64,000 nt of DNA from Bacteroidota bacterium (GTDB lineage: Bacteria; Bacteroidota; Bacteroidia; UKL13-3), in assembly GCA_027491085.1 (NCBI GenBank), contig JAIXWW010000011.1, positions 186,001 through 250,000 of the forward strand. The letters run 5' to 3'. Each line of letters begins with the position of its first letter. Within the stretch, counting starts at the first letter, position 1. Shown here piece by piece: positions 1 to 8,611 of the stretch. The position numbers and the translations under genes were made by a program. The notes beneath the pieces were generated by a model. That model had not been told where the DNA came from. It did no database searches and worked only from the letters and a program-made list of their open reading frames with translations.

Positions 1-637
1 ATAAATTATTACTAGCATCTTTTAAGATATTTTTTGGCGCAAATGGCGTTTCAATGCTATCAATTATTTGATTGGTATTTTCATCAATAATATTTATAGA
101 ACTACCACGCAGATTGGTAGCATATGTTTTTCCATTTATCGAAATCATTTCTTCTACCCAACCCCAAAGCGGAATTTTCTTTAAAATTTGATTGTTGCTT
201 AAGTCAACCACAAAAATATGGTTGTCATAAATATCGCTTACATAAGCTTTATTGGTACTTGTTTTTATAATATATCGTGGAGAGCGCAAACCAGTAATGG
301 TGCCTATACTTTTAAATGTTTTTGGATTAATAATTTCAATTTTACTTGAATTATTGATGACCAAATATGCTTTGCCATTGATGATGTTCATAGATTGAAA
401 AACATCGCCTAGTTTCCTATTATTAGCTTGAAAAAAAACATTATCAAACTTTTGGTTTAAGCCTAAATCTAAAAAACTTAACTCGGCATTGCCTTGCGTA
501 TAATTCCCTTCATTAATGATAAAAACCCCATGTCCGCTAGAATCGGGGAGGGCATTAATTTGCGGCAAGTTCGGTGCTTTATCGCAACTGCTTATTGCAA
601 ACAAAGCAATGGTGAAAAGGATAAATATTTTTTTCAA
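1..637 (-). CDS. BtuG-like beta-propeller lipoprotein (3' end beyond window)
   Basis: About 212 codons are visible and the reading frame runs off the left edge. I read a TTG start at 637: it begins MKKIFILFTIALFAISSC, a lipoprotein signal with the acylated Cys at residue 18, and an in-frame stop lies just upstream at 647-649. The body has repeated short strand units with motifs such as VFIINEG, AYLVINNSSKIEIIN, IKTSTNKAYVSDIYDNHIFVVDL and GKTYATNLRGSSINIIDE, typical of YncE/DUF5074 seven-bladed propellers. In gut Bacteroides such a surface lipoprotein (BtuG) caps the BtuB channel and binds cobalamin very tightly. It starts 9 bases after the preceding gene and lies in the riboswitch-led operon, so a B12-capture role is well supported by context. 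The substrate itself is inferred, not seen. Confidence 0.78.
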   Translation of the reverse strand, partial: MKKIFILFTIALFAISSCDKAPNLPQINALPDSSGHGVFIINEGNYTQGNAELSFLDLGLNQKFDNVFFQANNRKLGDVFQSMNIINGKAYLVINNSSKIEIINPKTFKSIGTITGLRSPRYIIKTSTNKAYVSDIYDNHIFVVDLSNNQILKKIPLWGWVEEMISINGKTYATNLRGSSINIIDENTNQIIDSIETPFAPKNILKDASNNL

Positions 638-646
638 AGCAATTGT

Positions 647-1633
647 TTAATTAACACTAATTTTTTGATGATACACTTTGTTTTGTTGCGCAATACTTAG
701 GATATAAATTCCTGCTAATAATTTATTGGTTTCAATTTCAATTTTTGTATTTGCTTGGCTTGTAAATATTGTTTGGCCTTGTAAATTGCTAATGCTTACC
801 TCTGCATTATTTAAGTTATTGATGATTAAATTTTCTCCATTATTTACAGGATTTGGAAACAAGGTAAACGGAAAATCTTTGGCTTGAAAAATATTGGTAT
901 TGTATAATTGATTGATAACACCCACAGCATCTAAATCAAAGCCACTTGCTGCAAATGGAGTTGGCCATGAGTCAATAATTTTTCTTCCATTTTTATCGCG
1001 AGCAGGGTAAGCTGCATCTTTGTTCCCGACTACATCTATTAAGCGAACATGAGTTATTTTCCCAACATTGATGGATGATAAAGGCGCAAAAATATTGAGG
1101 TCGAATGGAGTGCCATAACCACCAATATACTTGCCCGCCAAACCATCAATTAAACTTACATCGGAGCCTTCAAAATTTCCTTTTTGAATAGTAGAGTCTA
1201 ACAAACATTGTGAAGGAAAACGTACATAATTTATTCCATCGCTACTTACTTCTACAAACGCCATTTCAGTATGGCTTTCGCCTTTGGTATTGTTTACAAT
1301 AAACCCATTTTCAAATATACAAAAATCAGGTCCTTCTTTGTCTGATATTGGATTATCGAACTGTAAAACAGCTATGCCCGAATCGCCTAAACTAATTACT
1401 TGTCCATCGGCTGCTAAGGTTCCGTAAAACTCGCTACCTACTGTAGCTTTGCCTAAAGTGGTATCTAGGTAATTTTGCCAACCACGTGTAACTTTACAAC
1501 TATTAGCCCAACCTTTAATAATGCTACTATCTTTGCTTATAGCCTTGGTACTTCCAAAACCAACTTGCTGGTCAAATTGACCAAAGGCAAACTTGCACAT
1601 AAGTATGGATAAAACTAATATTTTATTTTTCAT
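647..1633 (-). CDS. Secreted protein with T9SS sorting domain, B12 locus
   Basis: 328 residues. An N-terminal signal peptide (about residues 1-18, ending AFGQ) is followed by one compact domain of about 220 residues. Its motifs are DFCIFENGF, EMAFVEVSSDGINYVRFP and ASGFDLDAVGV, a secreted-protein family often met beside B12 receptors. From about residue 257 the tail (FTLFPNPVNNGENLIINN to the C-terminus) is a type A T9SS sorting domain, so the protein should cross the outer membrane and be attached to or released from the surface. It is the third gene of the operon and is separated from the DUF4465 gene by 270 bases of palindromic repeats. A role as a B12-binding or receptor-accessory protein is inferred from position only. 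Confidence 0.7.
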   Translation of the reverse strand: MKNKILVLSILMCKFAFGQFDQQVGFGSTKAISKDSSIIKGWANSCKVTRGWQNYLDTTLGKATVGSEFYGTLAADGQVISLGDSGIAVLQFDNPISDKEGPDFCIFENGFIVNNTKGESHTEMAFVEVSSDGINYVRFPSQCLLDSTIQKGNFEGSDVSLIDGLAGKYIGGYGTPFDLNIFAPLSSINVGKITHVRLIDVVGNKDAAYPARDKNGRKIIDSWPTPFAASGFDLDAVGVINQLYNTNIFQAKDFPFTLFPNPVNNGENLIINNLNNAEVSISNLQGQTIFTSQANTKIEIETNKLLAGIYILSIAQQNKVYHQKISVN

Positions 1634-1646
1634 TGTTTAAATTTTT

Positions 1647-1719
1647 GTCAGTTCGAGCGAAGTCGAGAACCTTTACTTTTGTTCTCATCCGATAGCAATC
1701 GGATTTGGCTCGAACTGAC
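1647..1719. repeat. Nested palindromic intergenic repeat
   Basis: Outer arms GTCAGTTCGAGC (1647-1658) and GCTCGAACTGAC (1708-1719) are perfect inverted repeats. Inside them lie GAGAAC/GTTCTC (1665-1670 and 1681-1686) and CCGATAGCAATCGG (1689-1702). This is a multi-hairpin element of the REP/BIME kind, here between two genes of the B12 operon. A related palindrome (CCGATAGCTATCGG) occurs at 62663-62676. Confidence 0.8.
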
Positions 1720-1792
1720 TTAGTTGTTTGTTTATTGTTTTCTAAATAAGAAGTAATTTATACTTCTATATCGGTTAGTTAAGAGAAATACA

Positions 1793-1835
1793 TTTCGACT
1801 GGCTCAATGTCCGTGGTCGTTGAGCGTAGTCGAAA
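1793..1835. repeat. Palindromic repeat, TTTCGACT...AGTCGAAA type
   Basis: TTTCGACTGGCTCAA (1793-1807) pairs with TTGAGCGTAGTCGAAA (1820-1835) apart from one unpaired base. Related words (GTCGCTGAGCTTGTTGAAGC) occur inside the 24422-24630 element. It lies just downstream of the DUF4465 gene stop in transcription order, so it could stabilise or attenuate the operon mRNA. Confidence 0.75.
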
Positions 1836-1903
1836 CGAATATCAATTGAATTAAAAAGCTTATCTAAACGATATTACTTCATCATTTATACTTCATACTT
1901 TAC

Positions 1904-3532
1904 TTATTGCTTTACAAATTTACTATTTAAAATACCATTTTCGGTAATGATATGTGCAATGTAAATACCATTTTCTAAACCACTAATGTCTATATTTTTG
2001 TTTTTGCTTTGCAATACATTTTTGCCTTGTAAATTAATGATATTGATGGAATTAAAATCACTTTCATAATTTACATAAATATTTTCAGTACTTGGGTTTG
2101 GATAAATTTTTACGGAGCTGTTTTTAGTCACTTCATTAGTACTCAAAAAATATTTAAATACTAATTCATCTAAGCAAAAAAATGCTGGTGTGTTCATCCC
2201 GAATTGGCCGACATCACTTGATTCTAGTTTCACATAAAAGCTATCTGCATCTTTAATGGATTCTAGATTTATATATTTCCAGTCTTTTAATATGTAATCT
2301 TTACTATTATCAGTGCTTCTGAAGTCAGCTAAATAGAAGACAACACTATCCGAAAGTTTTCGTTGATTGTAATAATAACCACTTATAATTATCCTGAAAA
2401 AGTCTGGATCATTACCACTTATTCCACCGAATTTTTTTGCAAAACCATCACCATTTAACATACTAAAATAAGTGTAAGTGGAATTATTAACCCACATACC
2501 TATTAGATAAGGACGTGTGTCAATAATTTGCTTTAAAACGAAGCCATTGTTACCATTACTAACTGCGTAATTTGTTGATTTATTATACCCTTTTCCATTA
2601 GCAGAGCTATATAAATTAGTAAAACCTTCAGTAGTTGAATCAGTACTATTTGAAATGGCAAAGCCATCACTCCAATAATTATAAGATGGTGAAACGTTAA
2701 AAGCACTTTGGAAATATGCATTACCACTTTGATACGTCTCAGTAAAAACTTTGCTTCCTCTGTTCCAATAATCTTGGCCAAATGGTAAATTTAAGTTTTC
2801 AAAAGTAGCTGTATCAGCATTGGTCATTATATGATCTACACAAAAAAATGCAGGGGTTTTTAGTCCAAATTGGTTGGTATCGCTGCTGGTTAAAGTATAT
2901 TTTAAACTGTCTAAACTGCCTAATGAAACAAGGTTTACAAAGGTCCAATCTTTTACTATATAATCTTTTGAGTTATCAGCAAATCTAAAATCAGCTAAGT
3001 AAAATTCTACTTTTTCTGTTTTTAAATTTCCGTTTTGGTAGGCGTTAATGGTTAGTTTAAACCAATCGCTATCGTTGCCATTGGTGCCACCAAATTTTTT
3101 AGCAAAGGCATCACCATTTTTCATGCTTAAGGCTGCGTAAGTGGTATTGGTTACATATAAACCTGTTAAAGTATTTTGGTTTATTTTCATAAATGTTTCG
3201 TTTTGCGAAACTGCGTAATTACTGCTACTATTAAATCCTTTATTGGCATAACTTCCATATAAATTAGTAAAGCCCGCAGTGGTAGTATCATTTACTTTTG
3301 AAAATGCCCAACCGCTGTTCCAATACCCACCAAACGAAATGGCATAGCTGTTTGAAAAAGTACAAGAACCACTGGTAAAATTGCTGTTTACAGTTCCTGT
3401 ATTCGGAATTTTTACACTATTTGCACCTTGTAATTGAATGTCTTCAAAATCGGCAGTTTGCGCTTGAGCGCTTAAGTTAAATAGGGCAGCAAAACTTAAT
3501 ATGCTTGCTATTTTTATAAATTTATTTTTCAT
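1904..3532 (-). CDS. Tandem DUF4465 secreted protein with T9SS sorting domain
   Basis: 542 residues. A signal peptide ends at AQAQ (residue about 25). Two copies of a roughly 210-residue DUF4465 domain follow, at about 28-237 and 240-455. Paired motifs show the duplication: TAGFTNLYGSYANKGFN / TEGFTNLYSSANGKGYN, AKKFGGTNGNDSDWFKL / AKKFGGISGNDPDFFRI, VEFYLADFRFADNSKDYI / VVFYLADFRSTDNSKDYI and PAFFCVDHI / PAFFCLDELVF. The C-terminus from about residue 470 (KIYPNPSTENIYV, GIYIAHI) is a T9SS type A sorting domain. DUF4465 proteins are recurrent neighbours of BtuB/BtuG in Bacteroidota. The gene starts 7 bases after the receptor gene stop, so the two are co-transcribed. Cobalamin binding is inferred. 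Confidence 0.82.
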   Translation of the reverse strand: MKNKFIKIASILSFAALFNLSAQAQTADFEDIQLQGANSVKIPNTGTVNSNFTSGSCTFSNSYAISFGGYWNSGWAFSKVNDTTTAGFTNLYGSYANKGFNSSSNYAVSQNETFMKINQNTLTGLYVTNTTYAALSMKNGDAFAKKFGGTNGNDSDWFKLTINAYQNGNLKTEKVEFYLADFRFADNSKDYIVKDWTFVNLVSLGSLDSLKYTLTSSDTNQFGLKTPAFFCVDHIMTNADTATFENLNLPFGQDYWNRGSKVFTETYQSGNAYFQSAFNVSPSYNYWSDGFAISNSTDSTTEGFTNLYSSANGKGYNKSTNYAVSNGNNGFVLKQIIDTRPYLIGMWVNNSTYTYFSMLNGDGFAKKFGGISGNDPDFFRIIISGYYYNQRKLSDSVVFYLADFRSTDNSKDYILKDWKYINLESIKDADSFYVKLESSDVGQFGMNTPAFFCLDELVFKYFLSTNEVTKNSSVKIYPNPSTENIYVNYESDFNSINIINLQGKNVLQSKNKNIDISGLENGIYIAHIITENGILNSKFVKQ

Positions 3533-3539
3533 AATAGTT

Positions 3540-5417
3540 TTATTTTTTAGTAATTGAGTATTGTAAAGTGAGTTGAAAATTTCTTAAAGGCATTGGTCTG
3601 TCAGGCATTACTTGATAACTTTTGTTCCAAATATTGTTGATACCTAATTGAATATTTAAATCGTTTTGGTTATTGAAATTGGTGGTTTTTGATAGTGATA
3701 AATTACCTATTTCAAAATCGTTGTTCCACTCGCTTAAATCACTTTTGGTAAAGCTCACACCAGTATAATTATGGTTGTATTTAATGGTCAAATTTTTGTA
3801 GTTATAAATTACATTGAACACATGTTTTATCCTTGGTGTAAATATTAATTGCAATTCTGTTTTGGTATCAATGGCTTGTAAAAAACTACCAATATAGTTA
3901 AGTTGGAGCAAATTGTTTTTGTTGATATTCACAGCATTTTTAGCCAATATTTCTATTCCCCTAGCATTCACATTTCCAATATTGATGGGCGAAAAAATAG
4001 CCGAGTTTATTGGAATCCATTGTATATAATTTTCGGTAGTTTTATAAAATAACGAAATGGTATAATCAAACGCAAGTGCTTTGATTTTTTTGATGTGATT
4101 GATGGCCAAATCTGTTCCCCAACCATGTTCTGATTGTAGGTTTAAATTGCCTCCATTTTTCCAATATAAATCGTTAAAAGTAGGCAAGCGATAAGTTGCA
4201 GCTATATTCACTTTTAACAATGTATTTTTTAGTATTTTTTGTTGTAAATAAAAACTTGGCATAAAGGGAATAAAATCTGCGTTTACCAACTCTTTTCTTA
4301 AGCCAATTTGTTGTTGAGTATTTTTGTTTTTACTGGTGTTTTTAAAATACAAAAATGCTGTTAATCTATTCTGATTTACCTGCTCGTTATAACCGTCAAC
4401 ATTGGCAAAAGCTAACCAATTTATGATTCCCAAATGGATGGAATTATTGGTATTAAATGAGTAGTTTTTTTCAGCAGATAAATTGTATGTATAACTCTTA
4501 TTATTTGATTCACTTATATCATTACTCTTAAAATATATTTCATCATAAAAATAGGCCAATTTTATTTCGTTATTACTTCTTAAATTTTTGTTTTGCCAAG
4601 TAATAGCAGTACGCAAATTTTTATCTTTTTGAACAGCATCATTGTATGCTGAATTGATGTTAGGAGCTATTTGTTTTTCACTTTCGTTATACCAAATTAA
4701 TCCTGTAAAATTGGTTTTATTATTTTTGGTAAATGCCAATACTTGCTGAAAACCACTATTTATTAAATGGGCATTTTTTTGATAAAAATTTTGGTTTTTA
4801 TACTCGTATTCAAAACTGTTATTACCAAAACTGTTAAACACTTTAGTGCTTGAAAATAGCTTTTTGTATTTAAAGCTAATTTTTAATCCATTTTGAAAAA
4901 TACCATAATCAAATGCGCTTGTAAAAAGTTCAATTTTGGGTTTTTGATGCGTAGCAATTTGGCTATTAATAAACAATAATCCAGCCATAGAGCCACTTCC
5001 CCAAACTCCACCATTACCGCCATATTGCAAGCTAATTTCATCGCTTAAAAAAACTGGAATGCTACTAAAATCAATTTGCCCATTCATGGGGTTTTGAATA
5101 TTAATTCCGTTCCAAATTACGGGGGTGTGGTAAGCATTACTTCCTCTAAAACTTGCGGTAGCCAATCCGCCCGAACCATAATTGCGAATAAAAACAGGTG
5201 TGTTTTCTTGCAATACTTCAGCCATGCTGCTTCCTTGTCGGCTTTGTAATTCTATTGGAGTTATGTTTTGAATTACGGTGCTTTTGTTTAGACTTTCTAG
5301 CCTCAAACTTTTAATAAATACTGTTTGTAATTTTTGGGCAGAATCGTTGGTTTCTGTTTGAGCATAAGCCCAAAAGAACGCGCAATTCATTACCAATGTA
5401 CAGTAGTATTTTATCAT
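3540..5417 (-). CDS. btuB: TonB-dependent outer-membrane receptor, BtuB-like (cobalamin)
   Basis: 625 residues, in the size range of BtuB. A signal peptide (1-20, ending AYAQ) is followed by a plug domain at about 30-150 (SRQGSSMAEVLQENTPVFIRNYGSGGLATASFRG, GSGSMAGLLFIN), then a long run of alternating strands forming the 22-stranded barrel. The TonB box is not obvious by eye. It is the first gene after a cobalamin riboswitch, which is the main reason for the B12 assignment. The DUF4465 and BtuG-like genes downstream agree with it. It imports corrinoids into the periplasm using TonB energy. A different corrinoid or cofactor precursor cannot be excluded. Confidence 0.87.
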   Translation of the reverse strand: MIKYYCTLVMNCAFFWAYAQTETNDSAQKLQTVFIKSLRLESLNKSTVIQNITPIELQSRQGSSMAEVLQENTPVFIRNYGSGGLATASFRGSNAYHTPVIWNGINIQNPMNGQIDFSSIPVFLSDEISLQYGGNGGVWGSGSMAGLLFINSQIATHQKPKIELFTSAFDYGIFQNGLKISFKYKKLFSSTKVFNSFGNNSFEYEYKNQNFYQKNAHLINSGFQQVLAFTKNNKTNFTGLIWYNESEKQIAPNINSAYNDAVQKDKNLRTAITWQNKNLRSNNEIKLAYFYDEIYFKSNDISESNNKSYTYNLSAEKNYSFNTNNSIHLGIINWLAFANVDGYNEQVNQNRLTAFLYFKNTSKNKNTQQQIGLRKELVNADFIPFMPSFYLQQKILKNTLLKVNIAATYRLPTFNDLYWKNGGNLNLQSEHGWGTDLAINHIKKIKALAFDYTISLFYKTTENYIQWIPINSAIFSPINIGNVNARGIEILAKNAVNINKNNLLQLNYIGSFLQAIDTKTELQLIFTPRIKHVFNVIYNYKNLTIKYNHNYTGVSFTKSDLSEWNNDFEIGNLSLSKTTNFNNQNDLNIQLGINNIWNKSYQVMPDRPMPLRNFQLTLQYSITKK

Positions 5418-5580
5418 TTTTTATAAAATTTAACTGTAGCAAACGGAAATTAATACATGCAACAAAGCATACATCAATTTATCGTTGAAGTAATGATGCC
5501 GAAAAAAGAAACTTTTAAAAGTTAAAACAAATCGAAACCACTGCAAGCCTTTATTCCCGAAAGCTACAATATGTTTTGCA

Positions 5581-5768
5581 ATTGGCAGGTCTTCTGACTC
5601 GTATCATTTTTGTTTGGTCTTCCCGTTCCGCTTGGCAGAACAGTGACAAAGATTTGAAACAAAAATTGACTTTAACTTTTTATAGTTAAAATATGATACT
5701 CACAGCAGCGGGTACTGTTCAGGGTTTTCACCTGATTCCCTTTTAATTTTTGAAATAGCCAAACAGCT
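5581..5768 (-). promoter_or_regulatory. Cobalamin riboswitch
   Basis: Read on the minus strand, the conserved core is present in order: GGGAATCAGGTG, AACCCTGAACAGTACCCGC, TGCTGTGAG, GTCACTG, CGGGAAGACC, and GAGTCAGAAGACCTGCC at the 3' end. TTTGGC near 5760 can pair with GCCAAT at 5581-5586 to close P1. It ends about 163 bases before the btuB start. I see no clear terminator there, so control by ribosome-site sequestration is more likely than attenuation, but that is inference. When B12 is bound it should turn the whole uptake operon down. Confidence 0.95.
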
Positions 5769-5790
5769 ACTTTAAAAACCAAATGCGCAG

Positions 5791-5820
5791 CAAATATAAT
5801 TTGAATGTTTAAACGAACAA
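5791..5820 (-). promoter_or_regulatory. Promoter of the B12 riboswitch operon
   Basis: On the minus strand TATATTTG (5791-5798) matches the Bacteroidota -7 consensus TAnnTTTG, with TTG at 5818-5820, 19 bases further upstream, as the -33 element. Transcription should start near 5785, just ahead of the riboswitch. Confidence 0.72.
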
Positions 5821-5964
5821 GTAAAAAATAATTTTGGTGGTTATTACAGGTACCTAATCCATCTCTTTAAGCGTTGGCTTTGGTTGGGAGACAAGTACTT
5901 TTGAACATTCCTTAACTAAATTTCATAATCTGCTAAAATTTGCGGTTTTTTGTAATTCCAAATT

Positions 5965-7815
5965 ATGTCAGATATCATTATGCTTTTACCCGAACATGTT
6001 GCTAATCAAATAGCAGCAGGCGAGGTAATTCAAAGGCCAGCAAGTATAGTTAAAGAGTTGTTAGATAACAGCATAGATGCTGGCGCTACACATATAAAAC
6101 TTATTTTAAAAGATGCTGGAAAAGCTTTAGTTCAGGTTATTGACAATGGAAAAGGAATGAGCGAAACCGATGCACGTATGTGTTGGGAACGCCATGCTAC
6201 CTCAAAAATAAAAACAATTGAAGATGTTTTTAAAATAAAAACCATGGGTTTTAGGGGTGAGGCATTGGCTTCTGTAGCCTCGGTAGCACAAGTTGAACTT
6301 AAAACCAAACGAAATGAAGATACCATTGGTACTTATATTTTAATTGAAGGTAGCAATATTATAAAGCACGAAGCCATTTCGTGGCAAACAGGAACCAGTA
6401 TTTCGGTAAAAAATTTATTCTTTAATATTCCAGCTCGCAGAAATTTTTTAAAGTCAAATCCTGTGGAGTTACGCCATATCATTGATGAATTTACACGAGC
6501 AGCTTTGGCTAATCCGCATATAGGTTTTGAGTTATGGCATAACGATGATCAAATGCATAACCTAAAACCGGCCGATTTGGCTTTTAGAATAAGCGATTTG
6601 TTTGATGATAAAAAACCTGATGATTTATTACTTTTTGAGGAACAAACCACCATTATCAATGCAAGTGGCTTTATTGGCAAACCTCAAATTGCAAAAAAAA
6701 CCAGGGGCGACCAATACATTTTTGTAAATAACCGATTTATAAAAGATGCTTATTTGAATCACGCTATTGTAAGTGGTTTTGAAAACATCATTGCCAAAGA
6801 TCAGTATCCATTTTATTGTATCAATATTGAAATTGACCCAAGTAAGGTAGATGTAAATATTCACCCAACCAAAACAGAAGTAAAGTTTGAAGATGAGCGC
6901 AATATTTATCAAATATTACGTGCGGTTACCCGCAAAGTGTTAGGCGAAAATTTTGAAACACCCACTTTAGATAAAAGTTACGAAGACAATCAGTTTTTAA
7001 ACCGCGATTTATACAATAACCAAGCTACACATTTTAACAATATACAAAGTAGTGAAACGCAGTTGGTAGGTAAAGTGAGTGGAGGCAAAAACGATTGGTT
7101 AAAAAATGAATATGCCAGTTCGCGCAATTTTAAAAAGCAACAAACTACCAATTGGGAAGATTTATTTAAAATAGCTGCACCTGATGTTCCATCAGAAATT
7201 CCTAGTTCGGAGAATAATGTTGCTCAGCAAACCTTAATTGAAAATAATAAGCAAACCAGTCAGCAGTTTTTACAAATACAGCAAACTTATATTGCTACGC
7301 AAATTAAAAGTGGATTGTTACTTATCAGTCAGCAGGCGGCACACGAACGTATTTTGTTTGAAAAATATTTGGCAGCTATCAAACAACAGCCCATTGCTAG
7401 TCAACAAAAATTATTTCCCAAAGCCATTACTTTAAATGCCATTGACGAAAGTATTTTATTAGAAATTTTGCCCGAAATAAAAACCTTAGGTTTTGATGTA
7501 AACGAGTTTGGTAAGGGTACTTTTGTGGTAAATGGTGTTCCGGCTGAAATGCAATACAGCAATGAGCATGAGTTGATTTTAGATTTGATAAGTAATTATA
7601 AAAACAATAAAAACTTAGCTGATAGCAAACATGAGTTAATTGCCAAAATTTTAGCCAAAAAGGCAGCAATTAAGGCTGGCACTGTGCTTGCAACCGATGA
7701 AATGAACCGAATGGTAGATGAACTTTTTGCATGCAGCGAACCTAAATACTCGCCCGATGGAAAAGCTTGTTTACTTACTCTAAGCATGGCCGATTTGGCC
7801 AATATGTTTAAATAA
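5965..7815 (+). CDS. mutL: DNA mismatch repair protein MutL
   Basis: 616 residues. The N-terminal GHKL ATPase motifs are intact: KELLDNSIDAG (about 30-40), DNGKGM (about 57), GFRGEAL (about 94) and TGTSISVKNLFFNIPARRNFLK (about 140). The S5-like transducer domain with VNIHPTKTEVKFEDE follows near 295. The C-terminal dimerisation domain is present, but the DQHA(X)2E(X)4E endonuclease motif reads SQQAAHERILFE at about residue 453, losing its Asp and His, and the usual CPHGRP-type motif is KYSPDGKAC. It couples MutS mismatch recognition to downstream repair, perhaps without its own nicking activity. Two rhomboid genes follow at short spacing. Confidence 0.96.
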   Translation: MSDIIMLLPEHVANQIAAGEVIQRPASIVKELLDNSIDAGATHIKLILKDAGKALVQVIDNGKGMSETDARMCWERHATSKIKTIEDVFKIKTMGFRGEALASVASVAQVELKTKRNEDTIGTYILIEGSNIIKHEAISWQTGTSISVKNLFFNIPARRNFLKSNPVELRHIIDEFTRAALANPHIGFELWHNDDQMHNLKPADLAFRISDLFDDKKPDDLLLFEEQTTIINASGFIGKPQIAKKTRGDQYIFVNNRFIKDAYLNHAIVSGFENIIAKDQYPFYCINIEIDPSKVDVNIHPTKTEVKFEDERNIYQILRAVTRKVLGENFETPTLDKSYEDNQFLNRDLYNNQATHFNNIQSSETQLVGKVSGGKNDWLKNEYASSRNFKKQQTTNWEDLFKIAAPDVPSEIPSSENNVAQQTLIENNKQTSQQFLQIQQTYIATQIKSGLLLISQQAAHERILFEKYLAAIKQQPIASQQKLFPKAITLNAIDESILLEILPEIKTLGFDVNEFGKGTFVVNGVPAEMQYSNEHELILDLISNYKNNKNLADSKHELIAKILAKKAAIKAGTVLATDEMNRMVDELFACSEPKYSPDGKACLLTLSMADLANMFK

Positions 7816-7827
7816 AATTTAAAAAAT

Positions 7828-8583
7828 ATGTATCAACAATATCGTCCGCCAAGTGCAAGTTTATTGCCTCCAGCAGTAAAAAATTTATTAATTATAAATG
7901 GTTTATTTTTCTTGGCTACCTACGTTCTAAAAGATAGGGGAATTGTAAATTTAACTCAAACTTTTGGATTATACTTTCCACTAAGTGAAAATTTTAGGCC
8001 ATATCAGTTTTTAACTTATATGTTTATGCATGCCGATTTAAACCATATATTTTTCAATATGCTTAGTTTATGGATGTTTGGTTCAACTATTGAAAATCTT
8101 TGGGGTTGGAAAAGATTCAGTATTTTTTATGGGGTAACTGCTTTTGGAGGCGCTTTGCTTTATTTAGCTGTAAAATATTTTCAAATTCATCAACTTCAAT
8201 TGCAATTGCCACCTGAGTTATTTTCAGCAATTGTAAATGGAGCAACATCAATTTCTGACCCAGAAGGTTCAGTTAACTTTAACAAAGCAATTGAACTTTA
8301 CTCATTAATTAATATTCCTGTAATTGGCGCTAGTGGTGCCGTTTATGGTGTTTTACTTGCTTTTGGAATGATGTTTCCAAATACCGAAATCATGATGCTT
8401 TTTTTGCCTATTCCTATTAAAGCTAAGTATTTAGTTTTTATTATGGGTGCGTTGGAATTGTTTTTAGGAATTAGCAATACTTCGGGAGATAATGTAGCTC
8501 ATTTTGCACATTTAGGAGGCATGCTTTTTGGCTTTATATTGGTAAAGTTTTGGAATAAAACCAATCGTAAAACATTATATTAA
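7828..8583 (+). CDS. Rhomboid family intramembrane serine protease
   Basis: 251 residues with about six membrane helices. Rhomboid landmarks are HADLNHIFFNMLSLWMFG (oxyanion-hole region, about residue 70), the catalytic Ser in IGASGAVYGVLLAFG (about 172) and the catalytic His in NVAHFAHLGGMLFGF (about 230). The insert between helices 2 and 4 is longer than in GlpG. It cuts membrane proteins within the bilayer; its substrate is unknown. The gene starts 12 bases after mutL and is followed by a second rhomboid gene, so the three probably share a transcript. Confidence 0.93.
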   Translation: MYQQYRPPSASLLPPAVKNLLIINGLFFLATYVLKDRGIVNLTQTFGLYFPLSENFRPYQFLTYMFMHADLNHIFFNMLSLWMFGSTIENLWGWKRFSIFYGVTAFGGALLYLAVKYFQIHQLQLQLPPELFSAIVNGATSISDPEGSVNFNKAIELYSLINIPVIGASGAVYGVLLAFGMMFPNTEIMMLFLPIPIKAKYLVFIMGALELFLGISNTSGDNVAHFAHLGGMLFGFILVKFWNKTNRKTLY

Positions 8584-8611
8584 TATATTCGTTTTTTTAT
8601 AAAAGTAAATT

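Noticed and set aside
494..700. Plus-strand 68-codon ORF near the left edge
   Set aside because: It lies antisense to the propeller lipoprotein and the end of the preceding gene and shows no recognisable features. The minus-strand reading with a lipoprotein signal explains this DNA.
5418..5580. Transcription terminator as expression platform of the cobalamin riboswitch
   Set aside because: No GC-rich stem followed by a T run is visible between the riboswitch and btuB, so I did not annotate attenuation.
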